In this document: positions 10,578 to 21,699 of the stretch, piece by piece
Layout of the letters: each line of letters begins with the position of its first letter
How positions within the stretch are numbered: the stretch's first letter is position 1
Assembly: GCA_015680685.1 (NCBI GenBank)
Contig: MNCI01003588.1
Location: forward strand, 721,891 to 781,952
Source: Gnetum montanum
Lineage: Eukaryota > Streptophyta > Gnetopsida > Gnetales > Gnetaceae
Direction of reading: 5' to 3'
DNA length: 60,062 nucleotides
Program-made: the position numbers and the translations under genes
The notes under the pieces: model-generated
Seen by the model: the letters and a program-made list of their open reading frames with translations, nothing else
What the model was told of the DNA's origin: nothing
The model's database searches: none

Positions 10578-11399
10578 GCACATCCTGATGTAGCCTTGCT
10601 ATTGGGAATTTTTAAATTTTTTGTGTGTTTTTGTTATATGGTGTGGATGATCATGCTATGTACTATTATTTATATGAGTTATAATGGCCATTTTTCTATA
10701 TGAAGTGTAAAATGAGGATCCTTTTGCATTTATTCATTTTACACTTGATGCTAATGATGCGATGAATTGAGGCAACTAGACCATAGCAATTGCTAGTTTT
10801 AGGCCATTTCAAGCCACGTAAGTAGATAGCATGCATTGGTAGTTTTTAAGCCATTAGAGGCTCTAGTGATAGTTTAAGGTCATTTTAGGCCATGCAATAG
10901 AAGGAAGAAGGTTGATAGTTTTAGGCTATGGTAGGCCATGCAATGCTAGCTTACAACCATGGCAAGCTATGCACTAGTTTAAGTCCTTTTCAAGCCATTT
11001 GATGTAAGGGAGATTGCTAGTTGTAGGCCATGGTGGGCTATGCATTAGTTTAATGCCTTTCTAGACCATGGTATTTTTTTTTTGTAATTTTGAACTTTAT
11101 GATTTTTATGTATTTTTAAGTTTTTCATGTGTAAAGTAATAAGTAAACAAGTGAAAGTGTAAACTAAGAAAAAATGGACAAGCAAAAGAAATAAATGCAT
11201 AATAAAGCAAACACTGAAAAAAGGAAACAACCTAGCTAAACATTAATGTATAAGTAAGATGTAAGCAAGTAAGGTATGCAAAAGTTGGGGGCAGGTAGGC
11301 ACCTAGCATGCATTGGACTAAGGGTATGCCTTAATCATGCAATTGCTTCCTAACCAAATGTGGGTTACGGGGTATGTAGGCCTTGGACAATATGATGTA
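10578..11399. repeat. Tandem array TR3 (about 10770-11075) in a non-coding spacer
   Basis: Phrases such as GCTAGTTTTAGGCCAT, GGTAGGCCATGCAATGCTAG and GCTAGTTGTAGGCCATGGTGG repeat at about 31-50 base spacing, more degenerate than TR2 but built on the same unit. The rest, 10578-10769 and 11076-11399, shows nothing recognisable. It could hold the 3' end of the antisense gene transcript. Confidence 0.6.
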
Positions 11400-12100
11400 G
11401 TACTTGCCTTAACCTTCATCAGCTATGTTGAAGGGCAATTCTACCCACAAAGCATCTTGTAGGAGGTTAATGACTCCCTTTGGTTCCTTAGGTTGGTCTA
11501 CCTCACATGTTTCACCTTCATACTTCATAGGAGGTACATCATCAAGGACCTCCACCTCTAACCCTTGTTTAGTGTGAATGTTGCTAATGGTCAAAGGAGT
11601 TGCATTGTCACCATAGATGATAACCTTACCACCTTCGTATGGAAGGTGGATTTCTTGGTGGATAGAGGAGGAGATGGCCTACAATTAAGCTAACCATGGC
11701 CTACCCAGATAAGATTGAGACTTGGCATCTTCTAAATCATAATGAATTTAGCAGTGGTGGGGAATTTTTTTCCTACCACAAAGGCTATCATGACTATTCC
11801 CCTTACGATAATATGTAAATCATTGAAAGATTTTAGACATGTTTTCTTTGTTGATTTCATCTAGTCAGCAAGACCCAACATGTGAATGACTATGTATGGG
11901 ATGACATTTGTTGCTATCCCATCATTAACATGCACCCTATAGATTCTACGTTGCCTCACATAGATTGTGATGAACATTGGCATGGTAATGACTTGACCCT
12001 TCTTAGGGTCTACCTTGATTACCTCATCACAAAATTCCAACGGTGTTGAACTTGATTCTTGTAGGGGAGGAGGAAACATCACAATGTGGATGGACTATTC
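11400..12100 (-). pseudogene. Aspartic protease of the TAT/Ogre-like element, decayed
   Basis: The protease cuts the gag-pol polyprotein. The minus strand reads RVHVNDGIATNVIP where the family has a D-[ST/G]-x active site followed by NVIP. It continues KFPTTAKFIMI and PSLNLIWVGHG, matching the second half of TAT-type proteases (SYNLLLGR-like). The Asp before Gly is still present but the following Ser is Ile. Position 11409-11594 is an open continuation reading LEVEVLDDVPPMKYEGE, an acidic linker toward RT. The RT itself begins only at about 7.3 kb, because the antisense gene lies between. Confidence 0.65.
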
Positions 12101-12639
12101 ATCCATTGGGATGTGCTTTATGATAGGAATGGAGGTCAACATGTGAATTAATGCTTCATGATGGGTAGAGGAGGTCATGATCAAGTTGTACAAGCTCAGT
12201 GTTATATTTTTTTTATTTTAAGGCCTAGTTGACTTGTGCCAATGCATCAAGAAATTCCTTGTTGCTATTTGCAACTTTGTTATTGTCCTTCATATCCATG
12301 CAGTCCAAGAGATGGATCTCTCATGGAGGGGATTTGGGCTTTACTTGCCTTACTTGTTTTGGAGTCTTAGCACTCTATTTTTGGTTGCTTGTTGTGGCCT
12401 TCTTGGTTGATTAGGCCATGGGAACAAAGGACAAGGAAACTAGCTTCAGTGGGCCTAATGCCCTTTGCTCTTGGTTCTGCTTAAGCATTTGATTGATGAG
12501 GTGCTTTTTGGGCCTCCCGGGTTGCCATCTCGATTACTTATTAGTGTCACTTGTAGGATGAGATCTTGGGCAAGTTCTGAGTCATCAATGCTAATAGTAT
12601 TGATGGTGTACCCTACATCACTTACATTGAGAGGATCCT

Positions 12640-14796
12640 TGTAGACCCTCACTAATTAATTTTGGGGGTGAACTGTGTTGGTTGCATCAAGGAATAGCTC
12701 ACCTCTACCAATCATGCATTGTACATCATCTTGTAAGGCCATGTAAAAATTTGTATCATGTCTAGGAAATTGGTGATATTGGCAAAATCAGTCTAGTCTA
12801 AAATGCTTAGGGACCAGAGGCTTGTTTGGCAACATGGTGAAGGGATTCTTGAGGAGCTCACAATATTTATCATGATGTTTGTGAGCATCCTCAAACATTT
12901 TCTTATACTAGATGCATCTAGCATGAAGCAGTTGGTCTAAAAGGTTTGACAGCTTAAGTGGAAATGGTGTGTACTTAGAGTGATCCTTGCACTTGAATTT
13001 TGGCCTTGGCACAAGTAGTGCCATGGCTGCTAACAATGTGTGTTGGTTATTTGCCACAGTGCTAGAGCCAAAAGCCTTATTGTTGTTGGCTAGAGCCTTG
13101 GGTAGCTTGGATGTTAATTTGGAATTGTTTAGCTTAGACTCATTAGCCACCATTGCTATAGTTGTGGTTTCCTGCTTACCCTTGTCCTTTTCTTTCTTCT
13201 TCTTTGCATACAAGTTTTTATAGGCCACATAGGATGGGTCTTTACTAGCCTCTATTGCATCTTCAATGCTCTTGGTTTGAGTGAATGTTTGACTTAAGGA
13301 TTACATGGCAAGGTAATACAACTTCAACTTAATGAAGTCATTTACTACACCATTGAAAATGGCTAGCAAGTGTGTTTCCATGATGGGCTTAGAAATTTCA
13401 TTAAGTGATGTGCTCCATTATTGAATAAATTTTTGCACGGGTTCTAAGTGACCTTTCTTAGCTTGTATCAACTGATCCAGTGACTTAGGCTTCAAGTTGT
13501 ACTTGAAGCGCATGAAAAATTGGATGAGAAACTCATCTAAGGAAGAAATGAAGGCCTTTGGAAGCACATGGTACCAATCTAGTGCCTTGTTGATTAAGTA
13601 CATGGAAAACACATAGATGATTGCATGTGGCCACACTTTCAATAGAAGGCATTTTGACCAAATGATCACTAGATGAGTATTAGGGTCTCCTTCACCATTG
13701 TATTTGGTGAATTGGGGTAATAGGACCCTAATGGGTAGTTCCAATGGTGGAACCACAGAACTAATTAGATCATCTTGTTAAAAGTCTATCACATGGATGG
13801 TTTCAGAGGACGCGACCTTGAGCTACTTGACCTCTTTAATCAGAGTTTGAATGAGCTGAAATGCTCATTCTAGACCCATGGTAGTTGTGGCAAGCTACAT
13901 TAGTTGTTCTACTCATTGTCCTATTTAGATGTCCCATGACTTGGCTCCAGGTTATCTGACCACATGTGATTATTGTTGCATGGGTTGTGCCATAGACACA
14001 GCACCTGCCCCCCACCACATTCTTGTGGCTTAGGCCATTGTGAAAGGTGCAAACATGATAGATGTGCATGGTGTGCATATGCGGTTGAGAGATGTGCATG
14101 GTATGCACATAAGGATACGTAGTTGTAACAATTAATGGTACAGAAGGCTGAACTAGCTAAACAAGTTGAGTAGATTGAACAAGCTACAAAAGTATTACAA
14201 AGGGCAAGTTAAAAGGAAGTGCAACATCCGAGTGCATCTATTGTGTTTGATGGGTCACCACCACAGGCGTTGACCTAGGTGGTGACACCTGGCTGATGAC
14301 TATCTTCAAGAATATATATGGACAAGATAGTGAAAGCAAAGGTTGGAGATCAGAATAAGGTGTGGAATGAGTTCTCATGTTTGGATTGATCTTCAAACTC
14401 ATCTTGCTCCTCCTACAATGGCTCCTTGTACTCTATCCCTATCTTGCACTTGACATTTTGGATGAGGTTATGCAACATCCACTGGTAGGGCTCCATGAGT
14501 GGAATGAATTCCATAGTAGAGGGGAAGTATTCCTTTCCATTGCAGTGTATGAGCTCAAAACTATGTTTGTCTTCCATATTTTGGTAGTCTATGTACAATC
14601 CTACCTAGAGCTTTGCGAAAACAAAGTTATATTGCTCATCATTGAGCACCATGAACTCAAGAGGTAGGTTGTGCAACCTAAAGGATTACCTTTGTTCTAG
14701 GATAGGACCAAGAGGATGGTCAATCTAGATCTCCTACTGAATAGGCTAGATAACAACCACACTTGAAGTGGAGGTCAAAGGCTATTCAGGGTTCAT
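12640..14796 (-). pseudogene. Gag of the TAT/Ogre-like element, decayed
   Basis: Gag forms the particle that packages element RNA. On the minus strand a possible start ATG is at 14796. The middle reads LPQFTKYNGEGDPNTHL, INKALDWYHVLP and FMRFKYNLKPKSLDQLIQAKKG (13418-13756), the retrotransposon gag domain. After a lysine-rich part (12.9-13.2 kb) come YTPFPLKLSNLLDQLL and CQYHQFPRHDTNFYMALQDD, which matches the C-x-x-H / H-T-x-x-C zinc-binding region of TAT gags, with the last Cys now Tyr. About 14413-14598 reads GKEYFPSTMEFIPLMEPYQW, an N-terminal part I cannot assign to a domain. Stops interrupt the frame. Confidence 0.75.
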
Positions 14797-15325
14797 GATG
14801 TAAAGGGGAAATGCAAAAGGTTGCTGTTTGCAAAAGGGAGAGAAAAATGACTAACTCTACTAACTAGAATAATGATTATGTGCAAAAATGCAAAAAAATG
14901 TGGCTAAGTATAAAATTGTTATAAAACTAGCTAAGTGTAAAAATACAAAAAAGATGACTAAGTCTGAAATGTATAGAAAAAATGACTAAGTGTAAGTTGT
15001 TGAAGAAATGGCTAACTCTGAGACTACGCTCAAAGCCAACTACACTCTCTTGAGCATCCAAAATTTGGCTAAGTGTAAGGTATACACTCTAGTGTTGTTA
15101 AGTGGGGTTCGAAGGGAACCAATGATGTGGTCTAATCTACACCGATAGTTTGCAAACAACTCCTACACTGGTGTGAGATCTAGCTACTATCAAGGTAGGT
15201 CCATAGGGGTATGACATCTACACTAGCCTAGAGCTAGCAATGGTGATGGAGAACGCACACAAGGCAACAACCAAGGGAGACAATAGAAGGAAATGGTAGA
15301 GGCTCTCCTTTTAGTGCTAGAAAAC
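14797..15325 (-). other. 5' leader between 5' LTR and gag of the TAT/Ogre-like element
   Basis: No coding frame is seen. On the minus strand the bases right after the LTR read GTTTTCTAGCACTAAAAGG. This is where a tRNA primer-binding site should be, but it does not match the common plant primers I know (for example initiator Met, TGGTATCAGAGC). The primer is left unassigned. Confidence 0.45.
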
Positions 15326-16994
15326 TATAGTGACTGAAAACGTCAAAGGCTAGAATGGTGTACCAAGAGGTTCATGATCATACAACTTTAACCTCGTGTT
15401 TGCTTGAGGGCCTTCGAGAAATGGAAGTGGGATGCCTAGAACAATCTTGTTGATCGAACTAGAACTTACGGGGTGTTATGCCAAAATGAATGCCAAGGGT
15501 TTGCATGGTGTTCAGAATTTCCATGGTGTCAACTAGGGTGAGTGTAGTTGAGGTTTTTGGTGCAAAACAAGAGTGCAAACATGTGAATACATGTAGAAAA
15601 AATAATGAGAAATACCAATAAAATGATAGAATGTAATTAAAAATGCTAAAAATGCATAGGGAATGAGTGAGAGAGAAAATGACACTACTCCAAATGGGGG
15701 GAGCGTAGTTAACTACAAAGAAAAGGTGAGGAGGTATGCGATGTATAGATAAGTGTAATAGGTAATGTAGTCACAATCTCAAGGTATCTAGGCTATAAAA
15801 ATTGACTTTCATCATGAATTCTGAACCTATCAAGATAGTTGCTATGGAATCCTATGTGTTGTGGTGGTCTACATGGTGCAATGGTGTTATGGTGGTGTGC
15901 AATAGTGCCAAGTGCTATCTCAAAGTTCGCCAAAATGCCAAGTGTGCTTAGATGTCAAATGTCAATCATGCTAATGGTCAAATTTACCAACCCCTAGAAT
16001 GTTGAGCATTGGGGTATATATAGGACTAGGGTTAGCACAAATCATAGATTGGGTGCCATGTGGTAGAGCAGTAGTTGAAACTACACTAGCCCTAACTACG
16101 CTCCCTCTAAATCAAATGGTGTTCTACTAGTGTGCTCCAATGGACCTTGTGAGACTACCAAACTATGACTATGATACCAAGACTACATGTTCAAGTGCCA
16201 AATAAATTGCAACGTATCTAAAAACAATGGAATGTAGTGTAATTTTGGAGACTATGCTCCAAAACTATGTTGTCCACTCTCTCGAGTGGTGTTGAGCATA
16301 GGTACAATTTGGGGGTAAATGGGGATGCAAAAAAATGTAAATTGCTAATCTTGCTTGCTAAAGGAATGTTGGAGATGAGATGAAGGCATGTGTTAAATTT
16401 TGGAGGCTTCTAGAGGTATTTTTCCTTGACTATGCTCTAGAGCATAGTCCCAATAGTTAGGCAAATTTTGCAAAAAATGTGTTTTAGTGCTAACTACACT
16501 AACTATGCACTAGAGTGTAGTATCGATAGTGAGAGCGTAACCCTAACACTTATAAAAATTTGGAAAAAAATGATGTCTTCATGCAGACTATGCTAACTAT
16601 GCTCTAAAGCATAGTAGGGAGCATAGCCTTAGAAGTTAGAAAATCTGCCAAACTATTTCTTCCATGCCAACCAAGCTTGATAGTTTTTAGCTTGACACTT
16701 AGGAAAATTTGCAAAACTGATCATTGGTGTGCAAACTATGCTAACTACACTCTAGAGCGTAGTCCAAATAGTGAGAGCATAGTTAGGACACTTAGAAAAT
16801 TTTTTAGCTACTATCGACACTTACAAAAACATCTTGCAAATCTGGGCTATTTGTGTCAACTATGCTAACTATGCTCTAGAGCATAGCCTTATCAGTGGGG
16901 AGCATAGTCTCAACACTTAGAAAAATCTGCCAAGTTTTGACACTTAGACAAATTTGTAGTTGAGACTTGGTGGTCTAAATGTGGTGGTGTTTCA
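15326..16994 (-). repeat. 5' LTR of the TAT/Ogre-like element (LTR B)
   Basis: This is the partner of 418-2034. It begins TATAGTGACTGAAAA on the plus strand and ends GGTGGTGTTTCA. A TATA-like TATATATA lies at 16015-16022. From about 16430 to 16960 it carries repeated palindromes (CTATGCTCTAGAGCATAG at about 16433-16450) alternating with the phrase CACTTAGAAAA. Some units keep CpG forms such as TCTAGAGCGTAGTC near 16752, indicating the ancestral core was CTACGCTCTAGAGCGTAG. Confidence 0.85.
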
Positions 16995-16999
16995 AAACC
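16995..16999. repeat. target-site duplication, right copy (AAACC)
   Basis: Pairs with AAATC at 413-417 (one transition apart). To the right the interrupted gag of the plus-strand element resumes. Confidence 0.6.
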
Positions 17000-17728
17000 T
17001 TTCCAATACAAAATTCTATCGATGAGCTTGAAGTAAAGCTAGATAAGATGTCAAAATGGATAAATGAGAAAGTTACAACTTGCATAGAACTCATAGAGGG
17101 GAGAGTAACACAAAACAAATCAAGTGACCACAACAAAAGGAGGAAAAGGAACTAAGAGACTGGTAAGAACATTGATCGACACAAAAGGGAAATGACTATA
17201 GAAGAAGAGGCTATAGACTCAACCACTGAAGAAAATGATGGATGTGACATTTGCATATATGACCATCTAAATATCTATTGCCTAGTCATGTTACATCTAC
17301 ATGAGTATTAGGATTTTGCATTGAATCCCAAGTTCATACAAAAGCAAATGTCTAGGAAATTACCTTTCTCACAAGGTAATTATAGACAATCCTACAACCA
17401 ACCATACCATCCTAGTGGGACTTCTTACCAACCTCAACAATATCATCCAATGCAATGGAAAAACCCACAATCATGGGGGAGGCCATCATCAAACCAATAC
17501 TACCCTTACTACCATTCAAACCCACATGGATATTATGTTCAACAAGCAATTTCACCAATTAGTTCCACTTCCTCTCCCTCGAATCACTACTACTACTCTC
17601 CCAAATATCATAAACCTGCAACATCTTATATGAGATCACCACCTCACACCTCTCATCCTTCATCATATCCTCAATATTCTCATACTTTCCTCCACCATAT
17701 GTCACCACCAATAACACAAGAAGGTTAA
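17000..17728 (+). pseudogene. gag C-terminal part of plus-strand Athila-like element
   Basis: The frame continues the gag cut at 417: it reads ILSIDELEVKLDKMSKWINEK, matching LPIQKLASKVSTKVDQIWD of the 25.5-35.3 kb element. A zinc-knuckle-like CDICIYDHLNIYC lies at 17243-17281 (C-x2-C-x3-H-x4-C, one residue shorter than the standard CCHC). It is followed by a Tyr/Pro/Gln/Ser-rich tail (17321-17728) with PHGYYVQQAIS, matching LYGYYVQQPIS at about 32.28 kb. The open stretch of 135 residues at the end is therefore a gag tail, not a host gene. It ends at a TAA. Confidence 0.75.
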
Positions 17729-18499
17729 GCACCATGACATCAATGAGAGAATGTCACTTGTGCTGCAAACATACATAGAAACGATAATGCCAGTAGATCT
17801 CCACCATAATTTTGGAAATGTCCTTTCTTTAGGATGGTTCCCACACATAATAACAACACTTGTGAACCTATTAACTAGTCCAAACTAGCACAATGCCAAT
17901 CAAGTATAACATCCTTCCTTTCACAACCAATGTCCTCCAATCATATGCAAAGGCCAACATCCATCATTCCTATGATACCTGAAAGAAATGATGAACCTAT
18001 CATTGTGAAGAGATAGAAGAATCCATGCATCACTACTAATAGTAAAGGGTGAATTTGTGGGCCAAAAATTCAAAATATTAACATAGCCCACAAAATAGTT
18101 TAGGAGCAAGTGTGTGAGAAAAATTAATCTATGTAGTAGTCACTATACCAAAAGGCACCTGGTGGCTTGAAAATAAGAATATAAAATTATTTCAAATATG
18201 CATGGAGGTAACTAATCCATGTATTAGTTCTAGAATTAAGAAAATGGAAAAAAAATAGGACTTAGATGCATATATCTTACACTTTGATTATACACTAGAA
18301 AAAGATATTAAACACAGAGACATGGGAATTAAAATAGAAAATCAAGAAGAGAAGCAAACAAGTTTGGATAATCTAAAATGGAAATACCTTCAATTTCAGA
18401 TGAAGATACATCTCCAAATGAGACTATCACACAATTAATTAAATTATTAACGGTGATATATGGGAAACCAGTGATGTATAACTAGGGGATTGTGTAGTT
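17729..18499 (+). pseudogene. gag/protease linker remnant and unassigned sequence
   Basis: The frame reads FWKCPFFRMVPTHNNN, resembling CVKKRPFFRTKSPTKS of the 25.5-35.3 kb element just before its protease. Beyond about 18110 I cannot align it. A late segment reads ISDEDTSPNETITQLIKLL and stops at TAG 18482. No protease DSG, RT, RNase H or integrase motif was found, so this copy seems to have lost pol. Confidence 0.4.
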
Positions 18500-19133
18500 C
18501 ATCTCTTGATTGTGTGGCTATAAGATTAGTCATGGAGGAGATGCTTCATCTTGGTTCAAAAACTAATAAGTATTTTTCACCTTTTTCTGGTTTAAATTTT
18601 TTTATCATTTTTTCTATTTCTTCCAAAATTTTCCGATTCTTCATATCTTTTCCATTTCTTAATATTTTTCTTTTCTTTTCTTTATAATCTTCTCTTTTCC
18701 TAAGTCATTTTCTTTATCTTTATGAATGTCTTTTACATTTACATTAATAATATTGTCAATTCATGATGCAGAAGTCAATGCTATGTGTTGGGTTTTTGTT
18801 GTATGCTATCAAGATGATTAGGTAAGAAATTGTGTAAAGCAATGAGACTGCCTCATCCACCCCTCTAGTTCTCTGAATAAAAGGTATTTTTCTTGGAAAT
18901 AATTTGGTTCTTCTTTCATGAAACTAAAATTAATGAATGATCATTGTACCCTAAATAAAGAGGGAATGACCAAGTGGGAATGGTAAGGATGTGACCTTAG
19001 GGAGATTTGTTGGGTTCTCTTCTTGACTTCCTTCATGTGTTTTATGACTCCTCTTGGAACGTATCATTACTCCTCCATCAACCAATAAAAAGAAAGCTCG
19101 ATCTTTGCATGGTGTGGTTTCCATCAAAAAATT

Positions 19134-19193
<60 letters not shown>

Positions 19194-20772
19194 NGAGAGA
19201 AGAAGAAGAAGAAGAAGAATAATAATAATAAACAAAAGAAAGATAGAGAGAGACATAATAATAATAATAATGAGAATTCAAAGCACGTCCCTTAAACATA
19301 ATAATGGGCTACAAGCATTAGTTATGGGGTTGGAAAGACATGTTACCCATGCCTAAAGATACCTCTCTAATTAAGGCCCTTCCTTTCTTCTTCTCTTTTC
19401 TTTTCTTTTTAAAGTAATGATTACTTTTTGAGGTGGTTGTGAACTCATGTTGGTTGGTAGGATGCAACACATCAATGGGAGGTCAATTCATGGTATGGAC
19501 TTGGTTTGAACTTGGATGGATAGTTATGCTAATCATTTTAATCACACTTTTCACAAGAACCTATTGTGGACATGATCAAGTACCTTACATCCTAATCTAT
19601 ACAATGCATTCTCATCTCATTATTCACCCCAGTTCTACATGTGATTATGAGCCTTTTGGTTTTGTGTAGTATAGTGCAACACCCTAACCACAATAGTTAT
19701 GTGTTGTTTAGAATGAAGGCATGATCTACATTTAATTTCTTGGGTGCCCATAGACATTTATAGAAGTGGTTATGTAAGGGCATTATGACTAGAGCTTGCT
19801 TTGGGGAGAACCCACTTGCATAACTTTTGTTGATCATGGCTTTGAACTAACCTTCACATCTTCTAGAACATCAATGATGGTTTCTCTAAATTTATGCATA
19901 ATTTTGGGACTACTTCTCATTTGTTTCATTAATTTTTCCTACTTTTCTATTTCCACATCCATTAATATTTCTTTGCAATCTTTTGAATCAGACCTTTGGT
20001 TTCAATTGTTTGAAAACTTATGTGTTTTTGGAGTTACGCTCATTTGTTATGGGGGCTAGTGATGTATGTTTTGAAATTTTTAAATTTTTCTAATATCCTA
20101 TTTTCAAACATTATGATAACTAATAGTAATTGATCAAAATAATGTGAATAGCTTGATGATTTTAGTTACTTCATAGCCTTGGTCATAGTATGCTATCATC
20201 ACCTTATGCTTAAATGAAAACTAAGGGACTCAAAAATGGTTAATTATTAAGGAAAATTTACCAAAACTAATGTTGATTATTTGGTGACTACAGGTAATGC
20301 TAAAAGAAATGCCTAAGGAATACGGTCCTTTTCCAGACATGAAAATGAAGCTAAGAGGGGAATAATGGATGATATGTCCATGGATAAATCATAGAACATA
20401 CAAGATAGTAGCTCAAGTGTTGCATGTTTACTAGATCCATGGGATAATGAGAAGAAATTTCAATCCATCCTTCAAGAATGTTATACATAACCAAAGAAGC
20501 ATCAACATAACAATCAAGGTTGGAAGTCTGCCACCACTAACAGCAACATGAAGAATCATGTTTAGTGCATTTTTGAAGACCTCAGTAAATTTTGTAATCT
20601 TCAATGTATGTCCAATCTTTTTGTTACTCTGTCATTTTGTATGCATCCACAAGAATCAAATTTTGTAATGTGGCATTCAGGTTTTTTATGTCAATATGTT
20701 ATGTCAAGTGTCAATTAATAATCCCATACCTTTCCCATTTTGTAAAGGAACTCAAGGATGAGGTTTCATTTA
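18500..20772 (+). other. 3' UTR of the plus-strand Athila-like element
   Basis: The block 19080-19375 (GATCTTTGCATGGTGTGGTT; GAGAATTCAAAGCAC; GACATGTTACCCATGCCTAA) is the reverse complement of about 27510-27660 in the minus-strand element, where it lies between integrase and 3' LTR. That homology places this region as a 3' UTR. Around it, 18.5-18.9 kb is T-rich and non-coding, and 19.4-20.77 kb shows short open frames but nothing I recognise. Confidence 0.6.
19136..19271 (+). repeat. (GA)n-(GAA)n-(AAT)n compound microsatellite
   Basis: About 64 bases of GA repeat (one N at 19194) run into GAA and AAT/ATA repeats. The matching site in the minus-strand element (near 27.62 kb) has only a short AT-rich spacer between CATGGTGTGGTT and GAGAATTCAAAGC. 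The array therefore expanded in this copy. The Ser/Leu or Arg/Glu open frames across it are artefacts of the repeat. Confidence 0.95.
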
Positions 20773-20784
20773 GTCATGGGAGTA
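20773..20784 (+). promoter_or_regulatory. Polypurine tract before 3' LTR (GTCATGGGAGTA)
   Basis: It directly precedes TGATGAAGTG at 20785. The minus-strand element has GTCATGGGGGTA followed by TGATGAACTG at the same place (26306-26317). Shared sequence and position support priming of plus-strand DNA synthesis here. Confidence 0.7.
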
Positions 20785-21626
20785 TGATGAAGTGTCAAAC
20801 TGTCACATTGACATGGTGTTCCCTATTGACGGGGCTACATCTACGTAGCATTTACTACATCTATGAGGCCCTATCAACGTAGCTCCATAATAAAGTCTAT
20901 AAATATGTGTTCTCCCAACATGTATGAGCATTTTTGAATCAATAGAGTAGCCAAACTCTTGTAGTTTTATTTCATATTCTTAGAGAACAGTTAGTGAGTG
21001 CTCATAATGTGGATTTGAGTTAGTTTTATGATGTCTTATTTGAGTGGCAAGGTACCTAGACACATCGTATGAATAGCAATAATATCAAGATTTATTCTTA
21101 CTCATTGCAACAGTTTACTTTCCATGAAATTTACATTTCATGTACTTAGTTAATATTTATGTTTTCATGGATGTTAATGAATTGGTAGAATGAGCATGAC
21201 TAGTTTCAAGCATAAACATGTATTCACTTGGTAATCCTGTAGCAATATTGCTTGGTTCGCCCTATAGCATAGTACTTGGTAATCTTAGTAGTGGATATGT
21301 GGGTTCAAGACATGTATGGAAAACTAGGCATGGACACTCATCACTTGTAGGCTAGTTTAGACTTTACTTTTTATTGCTAATTAGTTAAATAATTGATTTC
21401 TTTATTATCATTAGGAGTAGCCTAAGGCTGAAACAACATTAAGAATCATATGCCTCACTTTGGACTAAACCATATGTGACAAAGCTACCACTAGTCTAAG
21501 TGGGAAGACAATGAACTACAATCAAGGCATAATAATCTAGAGGCCACAACTAGTCCTATCCATGGAATTTTAACCAAATTGTGTATGAATGTTTGTGATT
21601 CATATGGTTGGATGTAGGGGGTACCT
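20785..21626 (+). repeat. 3' LTR of the plus-strand Athila-like element
   Basis: It starts TGATGAAGTG after the polypurine tract. A TATA box (CTATAAATATGTG) lies at 20898-20905. Inside, TGAGCATGACTAGTTTCAAG, CACTTGGTAATCCTG and CATATGCCTCACTTTGGAC match the reverse complement of the LTR at 38120-38963. Length (842 bp) is nearly the same as that LTR (844 bp). The right end (about GGGGTACCT, 21626) is set by that comparison and may be off by a few bases. Confidence 0.7.
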
Positions 21627-21699
21627 TGCCTCTCATCAAATGCTAATCTTGAAAAATCAAGGATGGAAGCCTCATCCTCCACATCTCAATGTTAGTTTT

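Larger units (their letters stand above)
418..16994 (-). mobile_element. Full-length TAT/Ogre-like Ty3/gypsy retrotransposon, nested in another element's gag
   Basis: Two long direct LTRs (418-2034 and 15326-16994) bound about 13.3 kb of internal sequence. On the minus strand this reads gag, protease, reverse transcriptase, RNase H and integrase. Near-identical 5-bp target duplications flank it. The gag reads FTKYNGEGDPNTHL and ALDWY; the RT reads YIDDIVVKS; an RNase H segment reads FPCTNNVVEYEG, the form typical of the extra RNase H of the TAT/Ogre lineage (established knowledge). The layout is unusual: a plus-strand multi-exon gene lies between protease and RT. All retroviral-type frames carry many stops, so the copy cannot move by itself. 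The LTRs differ at many sites, mostly transitions, so the insertion is old. Confidence 0.85.

Noticed and set aside
15280-15325. A tRNA primer-binding site next to LTR B
   Set aside because: The minus-strand sequence GTTTTCTAGCACTAAAAGG does not match any plant primer I can name, so none is annotated.
17321-17728. Tyr/Pro/Gln-rich 135-residue frame as a host structural protein gene
   Set aside because: The same sequence follows the gag knuckle in two other Athila-like copies (32.1-32.4 and 49.5-49.7 kb), so it is a gag tail.
19007-19299. Open frames of 71-101 residues over the GA/AAT repeat
   Set aside because: They translate as (RE)n or (SL)n simple sequence and exist only because the microsatellite has no stops.
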